Source: Flavobacterium sp. LPB0248
GTDB taxonomy: Bacteria; Bacteroidota; Bacteroidia; Flavobacteriales; Flavobacteriaceae
Direction: 5' to 3'
DNA length: 64,000 nucleotides
Assembly: GCF_013388355.1 (NCBI RefSeq)
Contig: NZ_CP058246.1
Location: 620,001 to 684,000 of the forward strand
Position 1 is the stretch's first letter. Every line of letters begins with the position of its first letter. The notes beneath the pieces are model-generated. The model made no database searches. It was given only the letters and a program-made list of their open reading frames with translations, and had not been told where the DNA came from. Of the stretch, positions 36,742-45,306 are shown one piece after another. The translations under genes and the position numbers were made by a program.

Positions 36742-37494
36742 ATGAGAAAATCGATTGTTGCAGGAAACTGGAAAATGCATAAAAATGCTGCGCAAACTGA
36801 AGAGTTATTAAACGAATTAATTGCTAAAATTCCAGCAAAAACAAATGCACAAGTAATTGTAGCTCCAACTTTTGTAAACTTACAAGCTGCTGCAGCTAAG
36901 TTGAAAAATACAACTATTGGAGTTTCTGCTCAAAACGTTCACCAAGCAGAAGGCGGTGCTTTTACAGGAGAAATTTCTGCAGATATGTTAACAAGCATTG
37001 GCGTTAATACAGTAATCTTAGGTCACTCTGAGCGCAGAGCTATTTTCCACGAAACTGATGCTTTAATCGCAGATAAAGTTGATACAGCTTTAAAACATGA
37101 TATGACAGTAATCTTCTGCTTCGGAGAAGAATTAAAAGATCGTCAGTCTGGAAATCACTTCAACATTGTTGAAAACCAATTACGTGATGGAGTTTTCCAT
37201 ATTGCAAAAGAATCTTGGTCTAAAATTGTTTTAGCTTATGAACCAGTTTGGGCTATTGGAACTGGAGAAACTGCTTCGCCAGAACAAGCGCAAGAAATGC
37301 ACGAATTTATCAGAGAAGTTATCCGTAAAGCTTTTGGAGCTGAAATCGCTGACGAAGTTTCTATTTTATATGGTGGTTCTGTTAAACCAGAAAACGCTAA
37401 AGAAATCTTCTCTAAACCAGACGTAGACGGTGGTTTAATTGGAGGTGCAGCTTTAAAAGCTGACGATTTCTTAGCAATTGTTACTGCTATCTAA
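36742..37494 (+). CDS. tpiA: triose-phosphate isomerase
   Basis: TpiA interconverts dihydroxyacetone phosphate and glyceraldehyde 3-phosphate in glycolysis. The 250-residue protein has GNWKMHKN with the active-site lysine, the electrophilic histidine in ILGHSERR, the catalytic glutamate in AYEPVWAIGTG and the phosphate-binding YGGSVKPEN and GLIGGAAL. It is followed by a strong terminator. Confidence 0.99.
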   Translation: MRKSIVAGNWKMHKNAAQTEELLNELIAKIPAKTNAQVIVAPTFVNLQAAAAKLKNTTIGVSAQNVHQAEGGAFTGEISADMLTSIGVNTVILGHSERRAIFHETDALIADKVDTALKHDMTVIFCFGEELKDRQSGNHFNIVENQLRDGVFHIAKESWSKIVLAYEPVWAIGTGETASPEQAQEMHEFIREVIRKAFGAEIADEVSILYGGSVKPENAKEIFSKPDVDGGLIGGAALKADDFLAIVTAI

Positions 37495-37518
37495 TTTTAG
37501 ATTTTGAAATCCCTATAT

Positions 37519-37556
37519 AAAAAAAGCGTCCCGATGCATCGGGACGCTTTTTTTAT
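37519..37556. terminator. strong bidirectional terminator after tpiA
   Basis: A perfect palindrome centred on TGCA (stem AAAGCGTCCCGA, flanked by A run and T run on opposite sides) lies between the convergent tpiA and the 769-residue protein gene. Confidence 0.95.
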
Positions 37557-37627
37557 GCTTATACTTCTTGTTCACTCAAAGTCAAGTTTATATTTACTTA
37601 TATAACTTATATGGTTCAAAAAACTTC

Positions 37628-39937
37628 CTAATTTATAAATGAAGATAGTAACGGACAATTATATTTTTTAAACGTTGATGTTGTTTTATAAATCGAATAA
37701 AAATTAACCAGTTCCTTCCCTGCTTTAAACGGATTTTTAGCTTCTTCTTCGGCAGTAATCATATCAGCATAGTGATTGTAGTAATTACACTCAAAAATCA
37801 TTAAACTGGCCATTGCTTTTTCGTTACTGTTTTTAGACATTTTTAGAGCCTTTTCGTAATACATTTTGGCCATTTTCAGATTGTAATAATTACCGTTCTG
37901 ATATTTCTTTTCATTTTCAGTATTATCTCCGTAAACATAATCTGTATATGACCCGCCTGAACTCCAATCGTAGGCCGTCATCATCCAGGAATTCCCTAAA
38001 TAGGAAACATTAAAATAAGCATGTGCTAATTGCAGATTACTGCTTGCTGTATTTTGTTTTTTAAGCTGAATTAATTTCGCAATAAAATCAGTTTTATTGA
38101 AACGATAATCGAATTTACGCTCTTTGTCGTTTTGAAGAATTTTAGGCGTAAAAGGGTTTTCGTTTAAATAATTCTTATACTCATAATTCTTTTCCCAAAA
38201 ATCCTGAGGCATACTTGAAAAAGTTTCGTAAGCCAATTCTAGATCGTTATTTCTAAAAGCGATTGTTCCTTTTAAATCTTTATAATAATTGACATTTGGT
38301 GCAATTGTTCCTGAACAAATGTACTTTTCAAAAGGCGTTTTATTGGACTTCTCCTGTAAAGCGATCAAAATATCCATATCTTTTACAGATGCATTGCGGT
38401 CAAAATATCCTATATAACTAAAAAAATACGGGTTATTGTAAGCCGAATATTCTCCTTCATTTTTAATGTCCGATTTCATTGAAAGCAAACCAGCAGCAAC
38501 AACATCTCCTTTTTTACGAAAATCATCACTTGCAATTCGATACAAACTATATAAATTTTTAAATAGTCCGTGATCGGTTTCTATTAAATCTTCAACAGAG
38601 CTGAAATAAGCATAAAGCTGATTCTGAACTTTTTCATTCTTTAAATCATCTTGTTTTAATGAAACCAAAGCCAATTGGATGTTCTTTTGCATTTGTATTG
38701 AAGCATTAGCTTTATCAGAAATCAAGTCAGTATATTTTTTTCCTTCGTCAATCTGATCGTCAATAAAACATAACTGGGCTATTACTGCAGTGATATAATC
38801 TTTCTGCTCGCCTGAGGTTTGTTCGCGAATCGAAATCAGGAAATATTCTAATTCTCTCAAGTATAAAATATCTTTATTGAAGTTTTCTTCTTTCGCTTTA
38901 GCGTAATTTTCATACCAATCTGTAGAACTAAAAGTTACTGAAGGAGTTCCGTCATTGGTGTACTGAGGTGTAAAAATCCAATCTTCAAGTTTATTTACTT
39001 CTCGTCCTATTAAAAAGCTTAAAAACAAACTATTCGGACTTAACTCAAAAATTTCTTTAATCGCTTTCAAATCAGGTGCAGGGTTTCGAAGACTTTCGAT
39101 GGATAAAATTACGCTTCGTTCTTCATCGTTTTGTGCCAATTCCAGAGTTTCTGCTGTCAATTTCCAATTATAATGCTGTAAAACGGCAAACGATTTTTCT
39201 TCGCAAGTATTAAAAACTGTACTCAATAAGTAATTTTGCAAAGGTTTATTATCAACACATAAAGCATTATAATACAATGCCCACGGTTTAAGAATTGTAT
39301 TTGATTCTAAAGCAAAATAGTCATTATATAATTGCACAACTTTTTGCTTTTGCTGCGCATAAAAATAATATCGTAATGCTAAAAAAGCGTAACGCTGTTT
39401 TAGAAAAGAATCTTTAGCAGACTTTATTTTCTTTTCAAAATCGAAATTATCTACTAAATCATCATTCTTATAATTACTGCCTACTTGTCCCCAAGATTCC
39501 CATTTTGTATATTCCACATTACCATATTCCAGTTTTTTAGCCAGCAGAATATAATTTAAAAAGGCTTTGTTTTTAGACAATAATAAAGCTTCTACAAAAG
39601 TGTTTTTTGGGAATGCATTTTTCAAAGTTTTGTTTTCGAATGCCGTTTGAAATTGTTCAGAATCTGTTTCATACAAAATCACATGAACATCGTCTGGATT
39701 AATACTGTTTCCTAATTTCTTTTTCCATTCTAAACAATTCTTTTCCTGATCAACACTAGAAATAGTATTGGTTGCATAATAATTATCTGCCGAATAATAA
39801 AATGGCGTAAGCTTAAAGAATCCTTCACGTTGCGCCTTAAACAAAGCTAAACGGCTCGTTTCTGGAGAAACACTCCATCCGCAGGCAAATGAAAACTGAA
39901 CGCTTAAAAGTAAAAGTAAACTGCTAAAAGCGCGCAT
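37628..39937 (-). CDS. large exported helical-repeat protein of unknown function
   Basis: A 769-residue protein starting at ATG 39937 so that MRAFSSLLLLLSVQFSFACG forms a signal peptide; a start 27 bases upstream would precede it with charged residues. The rest is mostly predicted helical with TPR-like stretches (RYAFLALRYYFYAQQKQKVVQLYNDYF; LAHAYFNVSYLGNSWMMTAYDWS; AKMYYEKALKMSKNSNEKAMASLMIFE). No catalytic motif or named family is recognised. Its start overlaps the end of the upstream TIM-barrel-like lipoprotein by 14 bases, so the two are translationally coupled and probably act together in the envelope. Confidence 0.75.
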   Translation of the reverse strand: MRAFSSLLLLLSVQFSFACGWSVSPETSRLALFKAQREGFFKLTPFYYSADNYYATNTISSVDQEKNCLEWKKKLGNSINPDDVHVILYETDSEQFQTAFENKTLKNAFPKNTFVEALLLSKNKAFLNYILLAKKLEYGNVEYTKWESWGQVGSNYKNDDLVDNFDFEKKIKSAKDSFLKQRYAFLALRYYFYAQQKQKVVQLYNDYFALESNTILKPWALYYNALCVDNKPLQNYLLSTVFNTCEEKSFAVLQHYNWKLTAETLELAQNDEERSVILSIESLRNPAPDLKAIKEIFELSPNSLFLSFLIGREVNKLEDWIFTPQYTNDGTPSVTFSSTDWYENYAKAKEENFNKDILYLRELEYFLISIREQTSGEQKDYITAVIAQLCFIDDQIDEGKKYTDLISDKANASIQMQKNIQLALVSLKQDDLKNEKVQNQLYAYFSSVEDLIETDHGLFKNLYSLYRIASDDFRKKGDVVAAGLLSMKSDIKNEGEYSAYNNPYFFSYIGYFDRNASVKDMDILIALQEKSNKTPFEKYICSGTIAPNVNYYKDLKGTIAFRNNDLELAYETFSSMPQDFWEKNYEYKNYLNENPFTPKILQNDKERKFDYRFNKTDFIAKLIQLKKQNTASSNLQLAHAYFNVSYLGNSWMMTAYDWSSGGSYTDYVYGDNTENEKKYQNGNYYNLKMAKMYYEKALKMSKNSNEKAMASLMIFECNYYNHYADMITAEEEAKNPFKAGKELVNFYSIYKTTSTFKKYNCPLLSSFIN

Positions 39938-41060
39938 AAAAATTGGAGATATTTTCGGTTCCATAATCGTTTATGTATTTTTTATCAAAAGAGAAAAAAG
40001 TCACTTTTGTTTCATTATCAATCTGAATTTTATTTTTAACAATCGAAATCATTTTATCCAATTCATTGTCTGAAATTTTTTCGATTCTAATTTCGTCACC
40101 ATTTCTCAGATACGTCTGACCTACTAAAACATCATCTTGCAAAACATATTTTGAATCTGAAGTTTTCTTTACTTTAATCGTATCTTTTATCAATTGATCG
40201 TAATCGGACAAAATGCCTTTAAATTGATTTCCTCTAAAAGCAACTGCCCAACTGTATAATGGCAATGCAATATCTAATTTGAGTTTATAATCGCTATGCG
40301 TTATATATTGCGCCAATTCTTCGCTAGTTCCAATTGAGTTTTTAGTCTGAAAATCATCTGGTTTTGTAATATTATAACACATCAGCAAACCTCTATCAAC
40401 TGGTGGAATTCCAGCTTTTGTAGCATATTTATATTGCCAAAGCCTGATTGTTGCTACAAGTTTTGAAGACGGAAACTGCTTTTTAATCTGCTTTAATAAA
40501 TAAAAATAATTCTTCTGAGTTTTTTCGGTCCAGTCACAATCGATTAAGATTTCTTTAAAATCAACTTTCAATTTGGCTGATTCGGCTGATTTTACTGAAT
40601 CGTAATTTAATTGTTTAAAGTCTTTTTGTTTGTAGTAATCTTTTGGATACACAATGTTTGAAGCCAACAATTCGGCTTTTCGGTCATTCATTCTTTTTCC
40701 AATCTGCTCTATTCGTTTTGCCATTCTTACCGCCAAACTATCCAATTGTTTTGTATCTGATTTTAAAACAACTTCATTTGTAATAAAAATGCTTGGCGTT
40801 ATTTCTGGATTGCTTTTATTGAGTGAAATGTCCTGAATAGTAGCCACTGGAAGGGATTCTTTTGAATAGGGATTATAATCGACATCAAAGAATCGGACGT
40901 ACATATGTTTTACATCCATTTTATTTACTAATGAATCTTCTGCCTCTTGAAAATACATATCGGTTTTCCAATAACAAAAGGATCGGATAACGTCATGTTC
41001 TTTTTCACAGCTCGCAGAGCTTAAAATGACAAATAGAAGTACTAAAAAAGCATTTTTCAT
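39924..41060 (-). CDS. lipoprotein with a GH18-like TIM-barrel pattern, function unknown
   Basis: A 378-residue protein with a lipoprotein signal (LLFVILSSASCEK; Cys18). Alternating hydrophobic strands suggest a TIM barrel: YVRFFDVDYNP, PSIFITNE, FKEILIDCDWTEKTQ, KLVATIRLWQ, RGLLMCYN and LDIALPLYSWAVAF. The acidic strand IDCDWTE resembles the DxxDxDxE end of strand 4 in GH18 chitinase-like enzymes but has one extra residue before the glutamate, so activity is uncertain. No family name is assigned. It overlaps the following helical-repeat gene and is divergent from prmA. Confidence 0.7.
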   Translation of the reverse strand: MKNAFLVLLFVILSSASCEKEHDVIRSFCYWKTDMYFQEAEDSLVNKMDVKHMYVRFFDVDYNPYSKESLPVATIQDISLNKSNPEITPSIFITNEVVLKSDTKQLDSLAVRMAKRIEQIGKRMNDRKAELLASNIVYPKDYYKQKDFKQLNYDSVKSAESAKLKVDFKEILIDCDWTEKTQKNYFYLLKQIKKQFPSSKLVATIRLWQYKYATKAGIPPVDRGLLMCYNITKPDDFQTKNSIGTSEELAQYITHSDYKLKLDIALPLYSWAVAFRGNQFKGILSDYDQLIKDTIKVKKTSDSKYVLQDDVLVGQTYLRNGDEIRIEKISDNELDKMISIVKNKIQIDNETKVTFFSFDKKYINDYGTENISNFYARF

Positions 41061-41152
41061 GATACTAAAAAACTTACAAAATATGATTCAAAATTAGTAT
41101 TAAAATTTAGAACAATATGATTTATTTATGAACAACTTTTGCTTTGTATTCT

Positions 41153-41160
41153 TACCTTTG
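41153..41160 (+). promoter_or_regulatory. -7 box of the prmA-clpS operon
   Basis: TACCTTTG matches TAnnTTTG, 15 bases before ATG 41176. It lies inside a longer in-frame extension that would start at 41128, which argues against that upstream start. Confidence 0.6.
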
Positions 41161-41175
41161 CAAAAATTTTTATTT

Positions 41176-42009
41176 ATGTCGAATATATATTTAGGATATC
41201 ATTTTATAATTGAGCCAAAAGAATTGGGTTCTGAAATTTTAGTGGCTGAATTAGGCGAAAAAGCATTTGAAAGTTTTACAGAAACTGAAAACGGAATTTC
41301 GGCTTTTGTGAAGAAAGATTTATGGGATGAAAATATTCTAGATGATATCTATATTTTGCAATCTGAAGAGTTTAAAATTGAATATACAATTGAAGAGATC
41401 GATCAGGTAAACTGGAACGAGGAATGGGAAAAGAATTTTGAACCAATTGATGTAGACGGAAAATGCCATGTTCGTGCTCCTTTTCATGAAAAAACAGATG
41501 CTGAATTTGATATCGTAATTGAACCAAAAATGAGTTTTGGAACTGGACATCATGAAACCACTCACATGATGATTCAGCATTTACTTGAAATGGATGTTAA
41601 AGGTTTAAAAACACTTGATATGGGATGTGGAACTGCCATTTTAGCTATTTTAGCTGAAATGAAAGGCGCTGAACCTATTGATGCGATTGATATTGATAAT
41701 TGGTGTTATTTGAATTCTATCGAAAATGCAGAACGCAATAATTGCAAACACATCAGCGTTTATGAAGGCGATGCGGCATTATTAACTGGCAAAAAATACG
41801 ATTTGATTATTGCCAATATCAACAGAAATATTTTGCTGAATGATATGCAAGCATATGTAGATGCTTTAAACCCAAAAGGAATTATTCTTTTTAGCGGTTT
41901 TTACGAAGAAGATATTCCATTTATCGACGCATCATGCGTTGAAAAGGGTTTAACTTATGTTAAAAAGCTACAAAGAAACAATTGGGTATCTTTAAAATAC
42001 GTAAATTAG
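41176..42009 (+). CDS. prmA: ribosomal protein L11 methyltransferase
   Basis: PrmA trimethylates ribosomal protein L11 using S-adenosylmethionine. From ATG 41176 the protein is 277 residues, as usual in Bacteroidota. Motifs are the N-terminal substrate-recognition segment ending WNEEWEKNFEPI, then MSFGTGHHETTHMM, the SAM-binding LKTLDMGCGTAILAI and IIANINRNILL. It is followed by clpS after 36 bases, a pairing conserved in flavobacteria. Confidence 0.97.
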   Translation: MSNIYLGYHFIIEPKELGSEILVAELGEKAFESFTETENGISAFVKKDLWDENILDDIYILQSEEFKIEYTIEEIDQVNWNEEWEKNFEPIDVDGKCHVRAPFHEKTDAEFDIVIEPKMSFGTGHHETTHMMIQHLLEMDVKGLKTLDMGCGTAILAILAEMKGAEPIDAIDIDNWCYLNSIENAERNNCKHISVYEGDAALLTGKKYDLIIANINRNILLNDMQAYVDALNPKGIILFSGFYEEDIPFIDASCVEKGLTYVKKLQRNNWVSLKYVN

Positions 42010-42045
42010 ATACTGATAATCAATTCAGTACAAAAACTATAAGAT

Positions 42046-42321
42046 ATGAGTACTAAAGAAAAAGTAAGAGAAAGAGTTCGCGAAAAAGAAGCCATTGCTT
42101 TTAATAACGAGATCATTGTGTATAATGATGATGTAAACACTTTTGATCACGTAATTGATACTCTTATGCGTGTTTGCAGCCACACAGCCGAACAAGCTGA
42201 GCAATGCTCTTTGATTGTACATTACAACGGAAAATGCACTGTGAAAACAGGCCCGATAGAAAAACTTAAACCGCAATGCACACAACTTCTTGAGGCTGGT
42301 CTTAGCGCCGAAATTGTTTAA
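42046..42321 (+). CDS. clpS: ATP-dependent Clp protease adaptor ClpS
   Basis: ClpS delivers N-degron substrates to ClpAP/ClpCP. The 91-residue protein has an N-terminal charged tail followed by the core VYNDDVNTFDHVIDTLMRVC, whose NDD and hydrophobic pocket residues bind the N-terminal residue of substrates, then HTAEQAEQCSLIVHYNGKC (normally A..A...H..G). It is cotranscribed with prmA and ends at a hairpin terminator. Confidence 0.96.
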   Translation: MSTKEKVRERVREKEAIAFNNEIIVYNDDVNTFDHVIDTLMRVCSHTAEQAEQCSLIVHYNGKCTVKTGPIEKLKPQCTQLLEAGLSAEIV

Positions 42322-42336
42322 TTGCACATAATTTTT

Positions 42337-42390
42337 AAACGCATTCTGCTTTATTCTATACTAGAATTGAACAGAATGCGTTTTTATTTT
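42337..42390 (+). terminator. terminator after clpS
   Basis: AAACGCATTCTG and CAGAATGCGTTT form a 12-base stem (42337-42348 with 42372-42383), with a T-rich tail on the plus strand. It ends just before the start codon of the WG-repeat gene. Confidence 0.85.
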
Positions 42391-42405
42391 TATCAAGTTA
42401 AAATC

Positions 42406-43917
42406 ATGAGAAATATCTTTCTTTTAGTGGTTCTATTATTATCTTTTATCTCAAAAGGGCAAGCAAAATTTGAGCCTCTTCGCAAGCAATTGATGGAAAA
42501 TAAGACTTACGAATATGTGTATGGTTTTGAAAATAATTATGCTGTATTTAGAACTTTTAACGAAAAAATGGGATTAATTGATTCTCTCGGAAATGTAGTT
42601 ATAAAGCCCACATATCAATACATTCATAATAGAAAAGATCTTAAAAATATATTTGAAGCTGGTAAAATAGTCAATAAAAAATTCAAAAGAGGTTTTATTG
42701 ATTTGCAAGGCAATATTATGATTCCCTTTGATTATGAAGATGTTTTCTACTTAGGAAATAATCTGGTAAGAGTTTCAAAAAATAACAAAAGCGGAGTTAT
42801 TGACCTAAAAAATAAAATCATGCTGCCGATTAAATATGAGAATATAATGGGCAGCAATGCTATTTTATTTGTCCAGAGCAATAATAGCATTGATTTATTT
42901 AATGCTGAAGGAAAGCAGATTACCAATTTTCAGGCTTTTGATATTGAATATTTTCAGCATAAAAGATCGATTGTAACACTTCAAAACAAAAACACTTTAA
43001 TAATTGATACTCTCGGAAATACTGTTTTAAATACTATTAAAAATCATAAGTTTGAAAGAATACTTGCTCAAGATGCTTTCCTCGTTTTAAACACGTTGAC
43101 TAAAAAGAAAGGCATTATAAATTCAAATGGAAAATACAATATTGACTGCAAATACGATGAAATTTATCCTTCTAATTCGATTTATATTGTAAAAAGTAAA
43201 GCAAAAAATGGTTTGGTCGATCAAAAGGATTCTATTTTGAAACCTTTAGTTTACGATAACATTTATGCTGTTTATTCTAAAGATAGTATTTCATTCAAAG
43301 ATCATTATTTTGCTTATAAAAATAATTTACAAGGCATTGTAAATCCTTATCTGGAAAAAGAAATCATTCCGATTTCGTATCAGTATATTAATCCTTTTTC
43401 TAAATACTATATCACAACTAACTCTGAAAACAAAGAAGGTTTGCTTTCTGCCAAAGGAGAAGTTATAATTCCTGAAGAGTATGATTTTTATAGTGCTTCT
43501 CAAAACAAAATTTTTGCTGTAAAAAATTCTAAAAAATATCTTCTTACGGTTGAAAACAATAATTACAATGAAACTGAAATTTTTGTAGATGAATTTCTAA
43601 AGGATAATTCTATTTTTAGAGGATTTGCAAAGAGCAACTATCAAGTTTTTAAAGACAAGAACAAATTTGGTGTTTACAGCAATAACAATACAATAGCAAT
43701 TCCGGCAGAATATGATGCGATTACAGAGATTTACGGAACGGGAGAATTTGTTGTGAAGAAAAACAATAAGTACGGAGTTGTCAGTTCTGATAATCAAATA
43801 CTCTTAGATATAAAATACGATTCATTTCAAATCATAAAAGAATCGGTACGATTTAATATAAAGAACCCAAAAACAGTTAAATTTCATCCTGTAAAATATC
43901 CTTTTGAGTCTCAATAA
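42406..43917 (+). CDS. exported WG-repeat protein
   Basis: A 503-residue protein starting at ATG 42406, which opens a signal peptide (MRNIFLLVVLLLSFISKGQA); an earlier in-frame codon lies before the terminator. At least eight WG (KWGxID) repeats follow, such as EKMGLIDSLGNVVIKPTYQYI, KRGFIDLQGNIMIPFDYEDV, KSGVIDLKNKIMLPIKYENI and NKYGVVSSDNQILLDIKYDSF. WG repeats form beta-propeller-like binding surfaces of poorly known function in envelope proteins. The gene is flanked by terminator-like hairpins and looks monocistronic. Confidence 0.9.
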   Translation: MRNIFLLVVLLLSFISKGQAKFEPLRKQLMENKTYEYVYGFENNYAVFRTFNEKMGLIDSLGNVVIKPTYQYIHNRKDLKNIFEAGKIVNKKFKRGFIDLQGNIMIPFDYEDVFYLGNNLVRVSKNNKSGVIDLKNKIMLPIKYENIMGSNAILFVQSNNSIDLFNAEGKQITNFQAFDIEYFQHKRSIVTLQNKNTLIIDTLGNTVLNTIKNHKFERILAQDAFLVLNTLTKKKGIINSNGKYNIDCKYDEIYPSNSIYIVKSKAKNGLVDQKDSILKPLVYDNIYAVYSKDSISFKDHYFAYKNNLQGIVNPYLEKEIIPISYQYINPFSKYYITTNSENKEGLLSAKGEVIIPEEYDFYSASQNKIFAVKNSKKYLLTVENNNYNETEIFVDEFLKDNSIFRGFAKSNYQVFKDKNKFGVYSNNNTIAIPAEYDAITEIYGTGEFVVKKNNKYGVVSSDNQILLDIKYDSFQIIKESVRFNIKNPKTVKFHPVKYPFESQ

Positions 43918-43975
43918 TTTGCAATTCTATTTTGAATAAATAACACAATCATAACTGTTTAATTACAAATAATTC

Positions 43976-44024
43976 AAAATGCATTTGATTTTATTATATA
44001 TTTGAACGAAATAGAATGCATTTT
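43976..44024. promoter_or_regulatory. AATGCATT repeats flanking the promoter of the ether-lipid pair
   Basis: AAAATGCATT at 43976-43985 and AATGCATTTT at 44015-44024 are inverted copies around a TATATTTG -7 box at 43997-44004. Each contains the self-complementary AATGCATT. They could be a terminator for the WG-repeat gene or an operator; the second copy ends two bases before the start codon of the monooxygenase-like gene. Confidence 0.4.
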
Positions 44025-44026
44025 TT

Positions 44027-45298
44027 ATGGAAGAATACGGAAAGATATTGATTATTGCAATGCCGGTTTTTTTAGCCTTGATTATCATTGAAAAAATTTA
44101 CGGCATTTACAAAAAAAACGACACTGCACCATTAATAGACAGCGTTTCCAGCATCAGTTCTGGCATTACCAATTCGGTTAAAGATGTTTTAGGACTGAGC
44201 GTGACTTTTCTTTCTTACGAATGGCTAGTTTCTAAAATTGCATTACAGCATTTGGAAGCAAATGTTCTCTCCTATTGCATTGCCTTTTTTGTTATCGATT
44301 TTTACGGTTATTGGAGCCATCGTTTGGCACATCAGATTAATTTCCTATGGAACAAACATGCCATTCATCATAGCAGTGAAGAGTTTAATCTTGCTTGCGC
44401 ATTGCGTCAGCCCATTGCTAGTTTGGTCAATTTATTTACTTTTTTATTGATTCCCGCAGCTTTATTGGGCGTTCCTGCTTCTGTAATTGCGATTACCCTG
44501 CCTATTCATTTGTTTTTACAATTTTGGTATCACACCAAACATATCAAAAAAATGGGGTTTATTGAGCATATTTTAGTAACTCCTTCTCATCATCGTGTGC
44601 ATCATGCCATTAATCCAGAATATCTCGATAAAAATCATTCGCAGATTTTTATTTTTTGGGACAAGCTTTTTGGTACTTTTCAAGAAGAATTAGACGATGT
44701 ACCTCCTGTTTTCGGAATCACAAGACCAGCCAATACTTGGAATCCTATAAAGATAAATTTTCAACATTTGAGTTTATTAATGAAAGATGCCTGGCGCGCT
44801 CCAAAATGGAAAGACAAATTGACAATTTGGTTTAAACCAACAGGCTGGCGTCCGGAAAACTTTGAAGAAAAATATCCCGTAAACAAAATCGAAAATGTTT
44901 TTAATTTTGAAAAATATGGCACGCAGAATTCTCAAAAACTGATCTATTGGTCTGTTATTCAAATGCTGATAACATTATTATTTGTAAGTTATCTGTTTGA
45001 GAATATTGCTAAAATTGGTCTTCCAAATATTTTCCTCTACGGCTTTTTTATTTTTGTAACCATATACAGCTACACAGAGTTAATGGATAAAAATCGGTTT
45101 GCTATTTTATGGGAAGCTATCCGATTGGGAATTGTAATTTGTATCATTGGTTATTATGGAGATTGGTTTGGTTTAAATCGTACAATTTCAATTAGTAATT
45201 ATATTATTTTTACTTACCTAATTTTATCTTTCTTGACAACACTTTATTTTGTTAATTTTGACTTTAAAACCAACCAAAACCAATATACCAATTCATAA
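44027..45298 (+). CDS. sterol desaturase/fatty acid hydroxylase family protein, alkylglycerol monooxygenase-like
   Basis: A 423-residue membrane di-iron enzyme. The eight-histidine set is complete: HRLAH (98-102), HAIHH (111-115), and HHRVHH around 188-193, with a further H169. Beyond the generic family, many stretches agree with animal alkylglycerol monooxygenase (AGMO/TMEM195) as I remember it: HHSSEEFNLACALRQ, TPSHHRVHH, DKN, FWDKLFGTF, GITRPANTWNPIKINFQHL, GWRP and LMDKNRFAILWEAIR. Like AGMO, and unlike short sterol desaturases, it has an additional C-terminal membrane block (about 305-415). AGMO cleaves the ether bond of alkylglycerols. The next gene, eight bases away, encodes a lysoplasmalogenase-like protein, supporting ether-lipid breakdown. 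The substrate is inferred. Confidence 0.88.
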   Translation: MEEYGKILIIAMPVFLALIIIEKIYGIYKKNDTAPLIDSVSSISSGITNSVKDVLGLSVTFLSYEWLVSKIALQHLEANVLSYCIAFFVIDFYGYWSHRLAHQINFLWNKHAIHHSSEEFNLACALRQPIASLVNLFTFLLIPAALLGVPASVIAITLPIHLFLQFWYHTKHIKKMGFIEHILVTPSHHRVHHAINPEYLDKNHSQIFIFWDKLFGTFQEELDDVPPVFGITRPANTWNPIKINFQHLSLLMKDAWRAPKWKDKLTIWFKPTGWRPENFEEKYPVNKIENVFNFEKYGTQNSQKLIYWSVIQMLITLLFVSYLFENIAKIGLPNIFLYGFFIFVTIYSYTELMDKNRFAILWEAIRLGIVICIIGYYGDWFGLNRTISISNYIIFTYLILSFLTTLYFVNFDFKTNQNQYTNS

Positions 45299-45306
45299 CC
45301 CCTATT

